DNA from: Alphaproteobacteria bacterium
GTDB lineage: Bacteria > Pseudomonadota > Alphaproteobacteria > Micropepsales > Micropepsaceae
Assembly (NCBI GenBank): GCA_016783965.1
Contig: JADHVO010000009.1
Span: 62,001 to 126,000 of the forward strand
Length of the DNA stretch: 64,000 nucleotides
Direction of reading: 5' to 3'
The notes beneath the pieces were generated by a model that saw only the letters and a program-made list of their open reading frames with translations, was not told the DNA's origin and searched no databases. A program made the position numbers and the translations under genes. This document shows, piece after piece, positions 18,823 to 28,922 of this stretch. Every line of letters begins with the position of its first letter. Positions within the stretch are counted from its first letter, which is position 1.

Positions 18823-19352
18823 GCGAAGCCGTTGAAGGCGAAGTGGCTGAAGGTCTTCGTCTCCGGATCGTAGAGCACACCGAAGAAGTCATGGCCACCG
18901 TCGCAGACCGTCACCGCCTGATGCGTCGCCTTGTTCCAGACGGCCGGATCCTTGCCGAAGTCATCGCCGAGCACGCCGCGCGGGAAGGCGTTGACGTAGA
19001 TCAGCTTCTGCCCGTTGATGACATAATCGGCGTATTGGCGGCCATAGCCTCCGCGGACGTCGGGCTGGGCTTGCACCACCGCGCTGGGCAAGCGTGTTTC
19101 GAGATCGGCAATCTGTGCGGCCGCCGGTTGCCAGGTGCCTGTGACGCCTTGCGGCGTGTTGCGGCTGCATTGGTGCAGCAGATCGCGCGCGTGGTCCGGC
19201 GCCATGATGAAGCCGGTCGCGGGATCGAGCGCTGGAGCAGCAAAGGCTGGAGCCAGTGCGAGGACCGCGAGTGCCACCCCCCACCCCAAAAATCGCTTCG
19301 CGATCTTTGGACCTCCCCACAAGGGGAAGGTGATTCCGCGGTCAGTCCTCAT
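18819..19352 (-). CDS. Small secreted hypothetical protein with repeat-encoded N-terminus
   Basis: 177 residues if the ATG at 19352 is used. That start overlaps the pepA stop, so it would be coupled. Residues about 18-39 form a signal peptide (basic KIAKR, then a hydrophobic core ending at PAFA). The mature part is about 138 residues with two cysteines and no family I recognise. Codons for about residues 7-26 are a family-A dispersed repeat (19274-19335), so the basic n-region of the signal peptide is repeat-derived. An internal GTG would remove the repeat part but leave a poor signal peptide. Confidence 0.65.
   Translation of the reverse strand: MRTDRGITFPLWGGPKIAKRFLGWGVALAVLALAPAFAAPALDPATGFIMAPDHARDLLHQCSRNTPQGVTGTWQPAAAQIADLETRLPSAVVQAQPDVRGGYGRQYADYVINGQKLIYVNAFPRGVLGDDFGKDPAVWNKATHQAVTVCDGGHDFFGVLYDPETKTFSHFAFNGFA
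19274..19335. repeat. Family-A two-hairpin dispersed repeat, copy 3 (inside a CDS 5' end)
   Basis: CCACCCCCCACCCC, then the palindrome ATCGC-TTC-GCGAT (19292-19304), then GGACCTCCCC and GGGGAAGGTGATT. Same order and orientation as the copies at 10851 and 12391. It lies in the 5' part of the small secreted-protein gene. Confidence 0.8.
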
Positions 19353-20847
19353 AATTCTCCGCGACGAGTTCGTTCAGGATGCGGACGCCCCAGCCGGTGC
19401 CCCAGGTGGGCATCAGCGCCTTGTGCTCGCCGTCCTGCCAGGCGACGCCGGCGATATCGAGGTGTGCCCAGGGGCGCTTGTCCTCGACGAAGCGCTGGAG
19501 GAACTGTGCGGCGGCGATCGAGCCAGCGTTCGGACCGCCAATGTTCTTCATGTCGGCGATCTTGGAACGCAGCAGCTTGTCGTAGTTGGGACCCATCGGC
19601 ATGCGCCAGACGGGCTCCGCCACCGCCTTGCCGGCGGCGATGATCCGGTTGGACAGCTTGTCGTCGTTGGAGAAGAGGCCCGCGTGCTCCGGGCCGAGCG
19701 CCATGATGATTGCGCCGGTCAGCGTGGCGAGATCGATGACGAAGCGAGGTTTGAACTTGCGCTGGGTGTAGGTGAGCGCGTCGGCCAGTACGAGGCGGCC
19801 TTCCGCATCGGTATTAAGCACCTCGATGGTCTGGCCGGACATCGACTTGACCACGTCGTCCGGGCGCTGCGCCTTGCCGTCGGGCATGTTCTCGACCAGG
19901 CCGATCACGCCGACGGCATTGACCTTGGCCTTGCGCGCGGCGAGCGCCTGCATGGTACCGATCACCGCGGCGGCGCCACCCATGTCGCCCTTCATGCCCA
20001 TCATGCCGGGACCGGTCTTCAGCGAGAGACCGCCCGAGTCGAAGCACACGCCCTTTCCGACGAAGGCGATGGGCTCGTTCGATTTCTTGCGGCTGCCGTT
20101 CCACTGCATGACGACGAGCTGGCTTTCGCGCTCGCTGCCCTGCCCCACGCCGAGCAGAGAACCCATGCCGAGCTTCTTCATCTCGGCTTCGCCCAAGACT
20201 TCGACCTTCACGCCGAGCTTCGACAGGTTCGCCTTCACGCGTTTGCCGCATTCGGCGGGCGAAAGGACGTTTGGCGGCTCGTTGACCAGGTCGCGCGCGA
20301 AGAACATGCCGCCCGCGATCGCTTCCAGCTTCGCCCATGCCTTCCGGACATCGCCCAGTTCGCCGGTCGCGATCGTCACCTTCTTGAGCTTGGTCTCGTA
20401 CTCGTCGAGGTTCTTGGTACGGTAGTGGTTAAAGGTGTAGCTCTTGAGCTGCGCACCCATCGCGAGATGCGCGGCCAGTGCCGGTGGCTTGATCCTGGCG
20501 CCCTTGGGCACGTCGATCTCGAACGTCACTTCGGACTCACCGGCGGTGTTCAACCGCCCGTTGATCGAGGCGGCAAGGTTCTCCGCCTTGTTGCCGTCGA
20601 ACTCAGAACCCTTGCCAAGGCCCACAAGCAAGATGCGCGAGACGCCGAGCGCGGCCGGCGCCAGAATTTCCAGAATCTGTCCGGACTTTCCCGTGAACTT
20701 GCTGACCTTGAGGCCGCGGCTGAGCGCGCCACCGGCCGCCTTGTCGGCCTTCTGCGCCGCCGGTGTCAGCACGCTTCCTTCGAGCGCGCCAACGACCCAG
20801 GCGCCGGAACCAACCGCATGCGGCGCGGCAAATGACAATTCCATCAT
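19342..20847 (-). CDS. pepA: Leucyl aminopeptidase, M17 family
   Basis: Di-metal cytosolic aminopeptidase that removes N-terminal residues from peptides. The catalytic signature NTDAEGRLVLADAL is intact. The metal and substrate region VGKGVCFDSGGLSLK with its conserved Lys is present. 501 residues is typical. Two adjacent ATGs (20847 and 20844) follow GGGAG; the second has the better spacing and the difference is one residue. It is divergent from lptF, a standard arrangement in Gram-negatives. Confidence 0.96.
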   Translation of the reverse strand: MMELSFAAPHAVGSGAWVVGALEGSVLTPAAQKADKAAGGALSRGLKVSKFTGKSGQILEILAPAALGVSRILLVGLGKGSEFDGNKAENLAASINGRLNTAGESEVTFEIDVPKGARIKPPALAAHLAMGAQLKSYTFNHYRTKNLDEYETKLKKVTIATGELGDVRKAWAKLEAIAGGMFFARDLVNEPPNVLSPAECGKRVKANLSKLGVKVEVLGEAEMKKLGMGSLLGVGQGSERESQLVVMQWNGSRKKSNEPIAFVGKGVCFDSGGLSLKTGPGMMGMKGDMGGAAAVIGTMQALAARKAKVNAVGVIGLVENMPDGKAQRPDDVVKSMSGQTIEVLNTDAEGRLVLADALTYTQRKFKPRFVIDLATLTGAIIMALGPEHAGLFSNDDKLSNRIIAAGKAVAEPVWRMPMGPNYDKLLRSKIADMKNIGGPNAGSIAAAQFLQRFVEDKRPWAHLDIAGVAWQDGEHKALMPTWGTGWGVRILNELVAENYED

Positions 20848-21021
20848 TCTCTCCCGAATATCTCTCGCTGAATCGGCTTGGGCGTGCCATTAAGGATTTT
20901 GGCGCTAGAGACAAGTCCGGTCTTGGCGGACCGCCGCGCCACAATGTTAGTCTAGGTCGAATCACAGAGGGGGCGAAAGGGCTTAGCGCATCTGCCGGGC
21001 CCTCGCCGCGACGGTTTAAGC

Positions 21022-22152
21022 GTGAGACTGCCGCGTCTGTCCACCTATGTCCTGGGCCAATTGATCGGCCCCACGATGCTGTTCGCCTTCCTTTTGACGG
21101 CGGTGATCTGGCTGACGCAGGCGTTGCGCCTTCTCGATCTCGTGATCAACCGCGGCCAGTCGGCGCCGACTTTCGTCTACCTGACCATCCTGATCCTGCC
21201 GAGCCTGCTGGTCATCATCCTGCCGATCGCGTTCTTCGCGGGGACTCTGTTCGCGCTTTACAAGCTAAACGCCGACAGCGAACTCGTGGTGATGTCGGCC
21301 GCCGGCTTCAGCAAGGTACAGATCGCCGTTCCGGTCTTCCTGGCGGCCACGCTGGTGATGGCGCTGACATGGCTCAACGGGCTCTACCTGATGCCGGCGG
21401 GCCAGCGGGCAATGAACGACAAGGTCTATGATATCCGTGCCGACATCGGGAGCGCGTTGCTGAACGAGGGCGAGTTCAACACCCCTGCGCTGGGGTTGAC
21501 CGTGTTCATACGCGCCATCGATTCCGACGGCACGATTCATGGCGTGCTGGTGCACGACAACCGCGTGCGCACTCATCCGATCACCTATCTCGCAGCCCGC
21601 GGACAGTTGGTACAGACGCCGGGCGGCGCGCGGCTGATCATGCTGGACGGAACCGTGGAGGACAGCACCAAGGGCGGCGCACGGCTCTCGGTTCTCAAAT
21701 TCCAGCAGTACAATTTCGATCTCGACCAGTTCTCGAGTCCGACCCATGCCAGCGACCGCGCGACGTCGGAGCGCTATCTCGGCGAGTTGTTCCATCCAAG
21801 TCCGAACCTGCCCGCCAAGATCCAGAACGCATATCTCGCGGAGGGCCACAATCGGCTGAGCCAGCCGCTCTATTGCATCGTCTTTGCGCTGATTGCGATG
21901 GCGACGATCCTGACCGGCAAGCGGGCGCGCGGCGCCAACGCGCTTCGCATCTCCGGCGCGGTCGCAGCCTTCGTCGTCGTGCGCGTCGCGGGCTATGGCG
22001 TCTCGGGGCTGGCGGTAAATGCGCCCGAAGCCTGGCCTTTGTTCTACCTCGTTCCCCTGTTCGGCGCGGCGGGGGCGCTGGCGGTGCTGGCTGGATTCGA
22101 GCCCCTGGCATGGCTGCGGCACCGCGCACCCCAAGCGGAAGCGGCCGCATGA
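21022..22152 (+). CDS. lptF: LPS export permease LptF
   Basis: Inner-membrane half of the LptB2FG ABC exporter that extracts LPS. Hydrophobic helices occur at about 10-30, 50-75 and 95-120, then a periplasmic beta-jellyroll domain (about 125-270), then three C-terminal helices. The conserved LNADSELVVMSAAGFS coupling segment follows the second helix. 376 residues, GTG start. First gene of lptF-lptG-lptD-surA-pdxA-rsmA. Confidence 0.95.
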   Translation: MRLPRLSTYVLGQLIGPTMLFAFLLTAVIWLTQALRLLDLVINRGQSAPTFVYLTILILPSLLVIILPIAFFAGTLFALYKLNADSELVVMSAAGFSKVQIAVPVFLAATLVMALTWLNGLYLMPAGQRAMNDKVYDIRADIGSALLNEGEFNTPALGLTVFIRAIDSDGTIHGVLVHDNRVRTHPITYLAARGQLVQTPGGARLIMLDGTVEDSTKGGARLSVLKFQQYNFDLDQFSSPTHASDRATSERYLGELFHPSPNLPAKIQNAYLAEGHNRLSQPLYCIVFALIAMATILTGKRARGANALRISGAVAAFVVVRVAGYGVSGLAVNAPEAWPLFYLVPLFGAAGALAVLAGFEPLAWLRHRAPQAEAAA

Positions 22153-23273
22153 GCTTGTCGTGGACGATCTACCGCTATCTCGCGATCCGGTTCCTTATCG
22201 GGATCGGGATCGTGTATGGCGTGTTCCTGCTTCTGGCCTTCTCGATCGATCTCGTGGAGCTGACCAACCGCGCCGCTGGACACGGCGTCTCAACGGCAGT
22301 CATCGTCGGCATGGCGTTCCTGCAACTTCCAGATCTCGGACAGAAGATGCTGCCTTTCGCAGTGCTGCTGGGCGGCGTGCTGGCGTTTGCAATGTTGTCG
22401 CGCAACCAGGAACTCGTCGCCATCCGGGCTGCGGGCATGGGGGCATGGGATTTCCTTGCGCCGTCGCTGGCCGTGGCATTCGGGCTGGGCGTGTTCTGGG
22501 TTCTGCTGTTCACGCCGGTATCCTCGCGCATGCTCGGTCAGTTCTCGGCACTGGAAGCGAAATACATCAAAGGCGAGGCATCGCAGCTTTCGGTCGCCAG
22601 GAACGGGCTATGGCTCCGGCAGGTCACAATGACACCTGATGCCGACGGGCCAACCGCCGGCGAGACGCAGCAATCGGTGATCCATGCGTTGCGCGTCGCC
22701 GATCAAGGCGTTTACCTGGAAGATGTGGTGGTGTTCCTGTATGGCGCGAACGACCATTTCCTGGGGCGGGTTGACGCGAAGACCGCGCAGCTTTCGCAAG
22801 GCACCTGGACGCTAAAGAATGCGTGGGTGAGCGGCCAGGACGGATCGCCGGTCCATCACGACGAATATCACCTCAGCACCACGCTGACGCCTTCGCAGAT
22901 CCAGGAGAGTTTCGCGCCGCCCGGCACCCTCTCCTTCTGGGAGCTACCGTCTTTCATTCGCGCGGCGCAGAGCGCCGGTTTCTCGGCTGTCCGTTATGAG
23001 CTTTATCTCTACAGCCTGCTTGCCATGCCAGCCCTGTTTGCCGCCATGGTATTCATGGCCGCAAGCTTTTCGGTGCGTCTGGGACGGGGCGGTGGCCTGC
23101 CCCGCGTCGTACTAACAAGTGCGCTGGCCGGGTTTGGTGTTTACTTCTTCTCCGAGTTCGCGCGGGCGTTGGGGCAGACCGGCATCCTGCCGGTCGCGTT
23201 GGCGGCCACCGCGCCGGCAACAGCGTCGATCCTCATCGGTATGACCCTCGTCTTCAATCAAGAGGACGGCTGA
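22149..23273 (+). CDS. lptG: LPS export permease LptG
   Basis: Partner of LptF. It begins MSLSWTIYRYLAIRFLIGIG and has the same 3 + jellyroll + 3 helix plan over 374 residues. The conserved LSRNQELVAIRAAGMGAWDF segment contacts LptB. The ATG overlaps the lptF stop (ATGA), and its own stop overlaps the lptD start (TGATG), so the three lpt genes are coupled. lptB is not in this window. Confidence 0.95.
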   Translation: MSLSWTIYRYLAIRFLIGIGIVYGVFLLLAFSIDLVELTNRAAGHGVSTAVIVGMAFLQLPDLGQKMLPFAVLLGGVLAFAMLSRNQELVAIRAAGMGAWDFLAPSLAVAFGLGVFWVLLFTPVSSRMLGQFSALEAKYIKGEASQLSVARNGLWLRQVTMTPDADGPTAGETQQSVIHALRVADQGVYLEDVVVFLYGANDHFLGRVDAKTAQLSQGTWTLKNAWVSGQDGSPVHHDEYHLSTTLTPSQIQESFAPPGTLSFWELPSFIRAAQSAGFSAVRYELYLYSLLAMPALFAAMVFMAASFSVRLGRGGGLPRVVLTSALAGFGVYFFSEFARALGQTGILPVALAATAPATASILIGMTLVFNQEDG

Positions 23274-25492
23274 TGCGGCTGGCCGCGCTACTTGCCTTCG
23301 CGCCGCTTCTGATGGCGGTCGGCGCGCATGCCGCGACGACGACGCCCCTCATCCACAGCGACGTTCTGATGCAGGCCGACGAGGTCGACTACGACGTCGA
23401 TGCGCAGATCGTCACCGCGCGCGGCCATGTCGAGATCGACACCAGCGGGCGCATCCTGCTGGCGGACACCGTGTCCTACGATCAGAAGAACGATCTCATG
23501 ACAGCGGATGGCCACGTCAGCGTAACGGACGAAAAAGGCAACGTGGCGTTCGCCTCGCACGTCGTGCTGACGGACAAGATGCGCGATGGCGCGCTCAGGA
23601 ACTTCGCGGCGCTGATCGGCAAGAACGGCAGGATGGTGGCGGCAAGCGCGACGCGAACTCAGGGCCGCTTCACCGAGGCGTTCGATGCGTCCTACACGCC
23701 CTGCAAGATATGCAACCAGCCAGGTCAGCGCACACCGGTGTGGAAGGTGCGCGCCGATCATGTGATCTACGACCAGGTGAAGCATCGCATCGTGTTTCGC
23801 GGCGCGGCGCTCGAATTTTTCGACGTGCCGCTGTTCTACACGCCGTACCTGCAAGAGCCGGATCCAAGCGTGCGTTATGCCAGCGGCATCCTGACGCCTG
23901 ATCTCGGCAACTCCACCAACATCGGCTACTTCGTCAAGCTGCCGATCTACATTGCGATCACGCCGTCGCAAGACGCGACGATCACGCCCCTGGTATCGAC
24001 GCGGGGCGGGGCAGTGCTCGCTGGCGAATACCGCCAGCGTTTGCAGGGCGGCGGCCTGTGGCTACAAGCCAGCGTGGCTGACAATCCGAACGGCGGCATC
24101 ACCGAGGAACAGAACGAGTTCTATTCCAGCCTGTTTGGATCGGGACGGATTCCGTTCTCAACAAATTGGCGCACCGGCTTCGACCTGCAATTGACCAGCA
24201 ACGACACGTATCTCAAACGCTACGACTTCTTGCAGCTCGACCGCCTGGTGAACGACCTGTTCGTCGAGGGCACGGGCGGGCGCACGCGTTTTGCGGTAAC
24301 CGGCTATTTCTTCCAGGGCCTGCGCGCCAGCGACCGATCCGCCATCATTCCGTTTGCATTACCGCTGATCGAGTTCAGCTACATCCCGCTGCACAAGATT
24401 CTCGGCGGACAGTTTCGCTTCGACGTGACTTCCATCGCGCTGACGCGCAATGTCGGCGAGGACGATCAGCGCTTTTCGAGCGAGGTGCGGATGAGCTGGC
24501 CGACCGTGCTGCCGGGCGGACAGCTGTTCACCGTCGAGATGGATGTGCGCGGAGACCTTTATCATCTGAGCAACGTGCTGACACCTGGTGATGACAAATA
24601 CATTTCGCGCGGCATACCCTACGCGGCGATCGATTGGCGCTGGCCTTTCATTTCCTCTGCGGGCCAAGGCCGCGCGTTCATCATCGAACCGATTGCGCAG
24701 TTCGTATTGCAACCCTATGGCGGCAACCCAGCCGGGATTCCGAACGAGGACAGCGCCGCGTTCGATCTCGACGACAACAACGTGCTCAGCTTCGATCAGA
24801 TGCCGGGCTATGACCTGGTGGAGAGTGGTCCGCGCGCCAATGTGGGCATGCACGCCCGTGCGGTCTTCCCATCGGGCTCGGTCGACGCGGTATTCGGGGA
24901 GACTTTCCGCTTCAAGCCCGATCCGATCTTCGTGAACAGCGCGCCGCAGGACGGGACGGCCTCCGACCTGGTGGGCCGGGTGAGCGTCAAGTTCCTGCCC
25001 TTTATCGACCTGACCGACCGCATCGACATCGATCGCGACAACGGCACGGTGCGCCGGCACGAGGTCTATCTGACGGGAACCTGGAACCGGTCGTCCCTGC
25101 AGATCAGTTATGTTCAACTGCCGCAGACAACGGTGAGCGTCACACCGACTTTGTCGAGTTCGGCCTGTGAGCTGCCGCTTGATCCCGCGCTGGCCTGCAT
25201 TCCGGAGCGCCAGGAGCTGACGGCCCAGGCGGACGTCAATTTCTATCAGAACTGGCAGGTGTTTGGCGCGCTTCGGCGCGACCTGCTGGCCGGTGAAATG
25301 CTGGATACCGAATTAGGGCTTGGTTACGAAGACGAATGCCTGGGCATATCCGTCGCTTACCGGCGCAAGTTCACGACCGACCGTGACCTGCCGCCTTCGA
25401 CCTCCATCATCCTGCGATTCAACCTGAAAACCGGGGATCAGCCGATCGAGCCGTTCAGCTTGTTTCCACAAGACGTGTTCTCGCATCCTTGA
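23273..25492 (+). CDS. lptD: LPS-assembly outer-membrane protein LptD
   Basis: Inserts LPS into the outer leaflet. A signal peptide (to AHA, residue 20) precedes the OstA/LptA-like periplasmic domain (about 30-200) and a large beta-barrel. The YTPCKICNQPG and FYTPYLQEPDPSVR segments at the domain boundary are typical of alphaproteobacterial LptD. Several cysteines (CKIC, and two near residue 630) could form the inter-domain disulfides. 739 residues. The C-terminus ends in SHP rather than an aromatic residue, which is not unusual for LptD. Confidence 0.94.
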   Translation: MRLAALLAFAPLLMAVGAHAATTTPLIHSDVLMQADEVDYDVDAQIVTARGHVEIDTSGRILLADTVSYDQKNDLMTADGHVSVTDEKGNVAFASHVVLTDKMRDGALRNFAALIGKNGRMVAASATRTQGRFTEAFDASYTPCKICNQPGQRTPVWKVRADHVIYDQVKHRIVFRGAALEFFDVPLFYTPYLQEPDPSVRYASGILTPDLGNSTNIGYFVKLPIYIAITPSQDATITPLVSTRGGAVLAGEYRQRLQGGGLWLQASVADNPNGGITEEQNEFYSSLFGSGRIPFSTNWRTGFDLQLTSNDTYLKRYDFLQLDRLVNDLFVEGTGGRTRFAVTGYFFQGLRASDRSAIIPFALPLIEFSYIPLHKILGGQFRFDVTSIALTRNVGEDDQRFSSEVRMSWPTVLPGGQLFTVEMDVRGDLYHLSNVLTPGDDKYISRGIPYAAIDWRWPFISSAGQGRAFIIEPIAQFVLQPYGGNPAGIPNEDSAAFDLDDNNVLSFDQMPGYDLVESGPRANVGMHARAVFPSGSVDAVFGETFRFKPDPIFVNSAPQDGTASDLVGRVSVKFLPFIDLTDRIDIDRDNGTVRRHEVYLTGTWNRSSLQISYVQLPQTTVSVTPTLSSSACELPLDPALACIPERQELTAQADVNFYQNWQVFGALRRDLLAGEMLDTELGLGYEDECLGISVAYRRKFTTDRDLPPSTSIILRFNLKTGDQPIEPFSLFPQDVFSHP

Positions 25493-25575
25493 ACCCGTCA
25501 CATTTTTGCGTATTCTCCCGGCCGGTTCGGGGGCGAGCGCGTAAACCATTGAGATTGCTGCCGAAGGTCCGAACT

Positions 25576-27054
25576 GTGTTCCTTAGACCCGTGCATTTTG
25601 CCCTGATAGGCAGCCTCCTCGCACTTTGGGGAGTGCCTGCCCTTGCGCAAGCTCTGTCCGGCCCATCGAGCACCGCTCCGGCTGGCGCGATGCCGGCCGA
25701 CGCCGGGCCGAGGCCGGCCGCGAATGCCATTGCTCCCGTCAGCGCGCCAGCGCCAAAGCCGGCAGGCGCACCGGTAACCACGGCGTCCACCACACCGCCG
25801 CCCGCCACGACACCGACCAACGACGACGCGGCCGACGCAGTCGCAGCGCTGGTGAACGATGCGCCCATAACCGAATACGATGTGCGCCAGCGCGTCCTTC
25901 TGTTCATCGCGACCTCCGGCGGCCTTCAAGCCACGCCCGACGTGATCGCGAAGCTGCGTCCGCAGATCCTCGCGCAGCTGGAAACCGAGCAGCTCCAGAT
26001 CCAGGAAGCCCGGCGAAAGAACATCACCGTGTCGCCGACCGACGTCGACAAGTCGATCGACCGCATCATCAACGACAACCACCTGACCAAGGAACAGCTC
26101 GCCGACCTGCTCAAGAAAGGCGGCGTCGACATGTCGACGCTGCGCGGGCAGATCGCGGTGCAGATCGCCTGGCAGAAGGCGGTGCAGGACGAGTTCTCCG
26201 ACCGCATCAACATCAAGCCGGAAGACATCGACGACGAATTGGCGCGGCAGATGGAGGGCGCAGACAAGCCGCACTTCCTCGTGTCATCGATCTTCTTTGC
26301 GGTCGACAATCCGGACATGGACGCGAAGGTCCTGAAGGACGCACAGGACGTGCTGGCACAGCTCAAGTCCGGCGCGCAGTTTTCCAGCGTGGCGCGTCAG
26401 TTCAGCCAGAGCCCCACCGCGGCATCGGGCGGCGATCTCGGCTGGGTGCATCAGGGCCAGTTGCCGAGCGAGCTGGACACCGCTCTGCAGCGCCTTCAGC
26501 CGGGCATGGTGTCGGATCCGATCCGTTCCACCGGCGGGTACTACATCCTCGGCCTGCGCGACCGGCAGGAGGGCGTCAACGCGAAGATTCCCGATCCGGC
26601 AACGCAAAGGCCGACGGGCCCGCTGACCGTGGAGCGCCTGCTGCTGCCGATCGGTCCGACGCCGAAGAAGGAGCTGCTCGACAACGTGATGAAGATCGCG
26701 GCGCAAATTCACGAGCACGTCAACGGCTGCGACATGCTCCCGAAGGTGCAGGAGCAGGTGCATGGCCTGGTGGTGCAGGACATCCAGAAGATGGGCCTGA
26801 AGATCACCGATCTCGCGCCGGAGATTCAGGACGCGATCAACAAGGCCGGCCCGGGCGAGTCGACCCCGCCGTTCAAGACGCCGGCTGGCGTCGAGATGAT
26901 GCAGCGCTGCGACAAGCGCGCGCCGGTGCTGACCAAGTGGACGACGCCGACCCGACAGCAGGTGGAAGAAAACCTGTTCGACGCGCAGATCACGATGCTG
27001 TCGCGGCGCTATCTGCGCGATCTGCGGCGCAGCGCCCATGTCGAAATCAAATAG
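25576..27054 (+). CDS. surA: Periplasmic peptidyl-prolyl isomerase / chaperone SurA
   Basis: Escorts unfolded outer-membrane proteins to the Bam complex. A Pro/Ala/Thr-rich linker (about residues 25-90) follows the signal peptide. Then come the SurA N domain (starting at VAALVNDAPITEYDV) and a parvulin domain (about 230-330: FSSVARQFSQSPTAASGGDL). I prefer the GTG at 25576: it has GAAGG upstream and gives a canonical signal peptide ending at PALA. A TTG at 25489, overlapping the lptD stop, would add 29 non-signal-like residues. Its 3' end overlaps pdxA by 17 bases. Confidence 0.9.
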   Translation: MFLRPVHFALIGSLLALWGVPALAQALSGPSSTAPAGAMPADAGPRPAANAIAPVSAPAPKPAGAPVTTASTTPPPATTPTNDDAADAVAALVNDAPITEYDVRQRVLLFIATSGGLQATPDVIAKLRPQILAQLETEQLQIQEARRKNITVSPTDVDKSIDRIINDNHLTKEQLADLLKKGGVDMSTLRGQIAVQIAWQKAVQDEFSDRINIKPEDIDDELARQMEGADKPHFLVSSIFFAVDNPDMDAKVLKDAQDVLAQLKSGAQFSSVARQFSQSPTAASGGDLGWVHQGQLPSELDTALQRLQPGMVSDPIRSTGGYYILGLRDRQEGVNAKIPDPATQRPTGPLTVERLLLPIGPTPKKELLDNVMKIAAQIHEHVNGCDMLPKVQEQVHGLVVQDIQKMGLKITDLAPEIQDAINKAGPGESTPPFKTPAGVEMMQRCDKRAPVLTKWTTPTRQQVEENLFDAQITMLSRRYLRDLRRSAHVEIK

Positions 27055-27973
27055 CAAACCCATCCTGATCACCATGGGCGAGCCGGCCGGCATCGGGCCG
27101 GAGGTTGCGGTCGCCGCGTACAAAGGGCTGGGTGGACGGATCGGCACGCATCCGCTCAAGCTGGTCGGCGCACCGAACGTGTTCGACGGCTTCGACGGCG
27201 AGCTCATTCGCACCAAAGCGCCTGCGGTGCGCGTTCCCGGCAAGCCGGAGCCGAACAACGGGCAGGCCGTCATCCAGGCAATCGAATTGGCCGTCGGCGA
27301 AGCCTTGGCCGGCGAAGCTGCGGCTGTCGTCACGGCGCCCATCAACAAGGCCGCGCTCGCACGCGTCGGCTTCGCTTATCCGGGACACACCGAATTCCTG
27401 CAAGCCCTCACCAACGCACCCCGCGCCGTCATGATGCTGGCGGGCGAGACTTTGCGCGTCGTTCCGCTTACGGTCCATATGCCAATCGCCGACGTGCCGA
27501 AAACCATCACGACCGAAGCCATCGTCGAGACCGGTGAGATCATACTGGCGGCACTGAAGCGCGAGTTCGGGATCGCATCGCCACGTTTGGCCGTCGCGGG
27601 ACTGAATCCGCATGCGGGCGAGGACGGCGTGCTGGGCGGCGAGGATGGCGCGATCATCGTGCCGGCGATCGGAAAGCTGCGGACAAAGGGGCATGAGGTG
27701 CGCGGGCCGTTGTCGGCGGACACGCTGTTCCATGCGGAGGCGCGGGCGCGGTACGACGCGGCGCTGTGCATGTATCACGACCAGGCGCTGATCCCGATCA
27801 AGACGCTGTCGTTCTGGGACGGAGTGAACGTGACCTTGGGCCTGCCGATCGTGCGCACGTCTCCCGATCACGGCACCGCGTTGGACATTGCGGGTACCGG
27901 CAAGGCGGATGCGCGCAGCATGATCGCCGCGATCAGGATGGCTGCGGCCATGGCCGACGCACGTGCCGGATAA
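27038..27973 (+). CDS. pdxA: 4-hydroxythreonine-4-phosphate dehydrogenase
   Basis: NAD-dependent enzyme of DXP-dependent pyridoxal phosphate synthesis. It begins with the family hallmark [12 protein letters not shown], has [10 protein letters not shown], and ends with [13 protein letters not shown] and [12 protein letters not shown] (metal-binding His/Asp). 311 residues, slightly short for the family. It overlaps both neighbours (surA by 17 bases, rsmA by 11), indicating strict co-translation. Confidence 0.96.
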   Translation: MSKSNSKPILITMGEPAGIGPEVAVAAYKGLGGRIGTHPLKLVGAPNVFDGFDGELIRTKAPAVRVPGKPEPNNGQAVIQAIELAVGEALAGEAAAVVTAPINKAALARVGFAYPGHTEFLQALTNAPRAVMMLAGETLRVVPLTVHMPIADVPKTITTEAIVETGEIILAALKREFGIASPRLAVAGLNPHAGEDGVLGGEDGAIIVPAIGKLRTKGHEVRGPLSADTLFHAEARARYDAALCMYHDQALIPIKTLSFWDGVNVTLGLPIVRTSPDHGTALDIAGTGKADARSMIAAIRMAAAMADARAG

Positions 27974-28802
27974 TCTGCCGCCACTCCGCGAGGTGATCGC
28001 GGCACATGGTTTGGCGGCGAAGCGGTCGCTGGGGCAGAACTTCCTTCTCGATCTGAACCTGACCGGACGCATCGCGCGCGCAGCGGGTGCGGAAGGCGGC
28101 GGCATTTTCTACGAAGTCGGGCCTGGGCCGGGCGGATTGACGCGCGCGCTGCTGAGCGAAGGCGCCGCACGTGTCGTGGCGGTGGAGCGCGACGAACGCT
28201 GCCTGCCGGCGCTGGCGGAGATCGCGGCGGCATATCCTGGCAGGCTGGAAATCGTGTCCGCGGATGCGATGGGCATCGACGAGGCGGAACTGTTCGCGGG
28301 CGAGCGGGTGCGCGTGGCGGCGAACCTGCCGTACAACGTCGGCACGGCGCTCCTGGTGAAGTGGCTGACCGTCAAGACCTGGCCGCCATTCTGGAAAAGC
28401 CTAACGCTGATGTTCCAGCGCGAGGTGGCAGAGCGGATCGTCGCCCAGCCGGATACGGAGCATTATGGGCGCCTTTCGGTGCTGACGCAGTGGCGGGCGA
28501 CGGCCAAGATATTGTTCGACGTCTCGCGCAACGCGTTCGTGCCACCACCGAAGATCACTTCCAGCATCGTGCGGATCGAACCGCTTACGGAACCCGCGGC
28601 GCCGGCGCGTCTGCGCGATCTGGAGCGTGTCACCCAGGCTGCGTTCGGGCAACGGCGCAAGATGCTGCGGCAAAGCCTGAAAGGCCTGGCGGCCGATGCC
28701 GAAGCGCGGGTCGCGGCAGCGGGGATCGATCCGACGGCGCGGGCCGAGACATTGTCGGTCGGACAGTTCGCCGCGCTGGCGCGGGCGTTTGCGCGCGACT
28801 AG
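27963..28802 (+). CDS. rsmA: 16S rRNA dimethyladenosine transferase
   Basis: Dimethylates two adjacent adenines in helix 45 of 16S rRNA. SAM-binding motif I is [15 protein letters not shown], the catalytic NLPYNV motif is present, and [13 protein letters not shown] is in the C-terminal domain. 279 residues. GTG start inside the pdxA end. Last gene of the lpt-surA-pdxA operon. Confidence 0.96.
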   Translation: MPDNLPPLREVIAAHGLAAKRSLGQNFLLDLNLTGRIARAAGAEGGGIFYEVGPGPGGLTRALLSEGAARVVAVERDERCLPALAEIAAAYPGRLEIVSADAMGIDEAELFAGERVRVAANLPYNVGTALLVKWLTVKTWPPFWKSLTLMFQREVAERIVAQPDTEHYGRLSVLTQWRATAKILFDVSRNAFVPPPKITSSIVRIEPLTEPAAPARLRDLERVTQAAFGQRRKMLRQSLKGLAADAEARVAAAGIDPTARAETLSVGQFAALARAFARD

Positions 28803-28838
28803 CGGCGAAATTTCCTTCCGCAGCGCCACGACCTCTTT

Positions 28839-28853
28839 GCGCCAAAACGGCGC
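28839..28853 (+). terminator. GCGCC-AAAAC-GGCGC hairpin after rsmA
   Basis: A perfect 5-bp stem 37 bases after the rsmA stop, followed by GGTTGAG rather than a T run. It is a weak candidate for the end of the lptF-rsmA transcript. It also marks where the accessory stretch 28.9-33.06 kb begins. Confidence 0.3.
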
Positions 28854-28922
28854 GGTTGAGACGGCTCCCGTCCCCGTGCCACAGTGACATTCAGTCAGAA
28901 CAAGCTGTCCAGGGAGACACCC

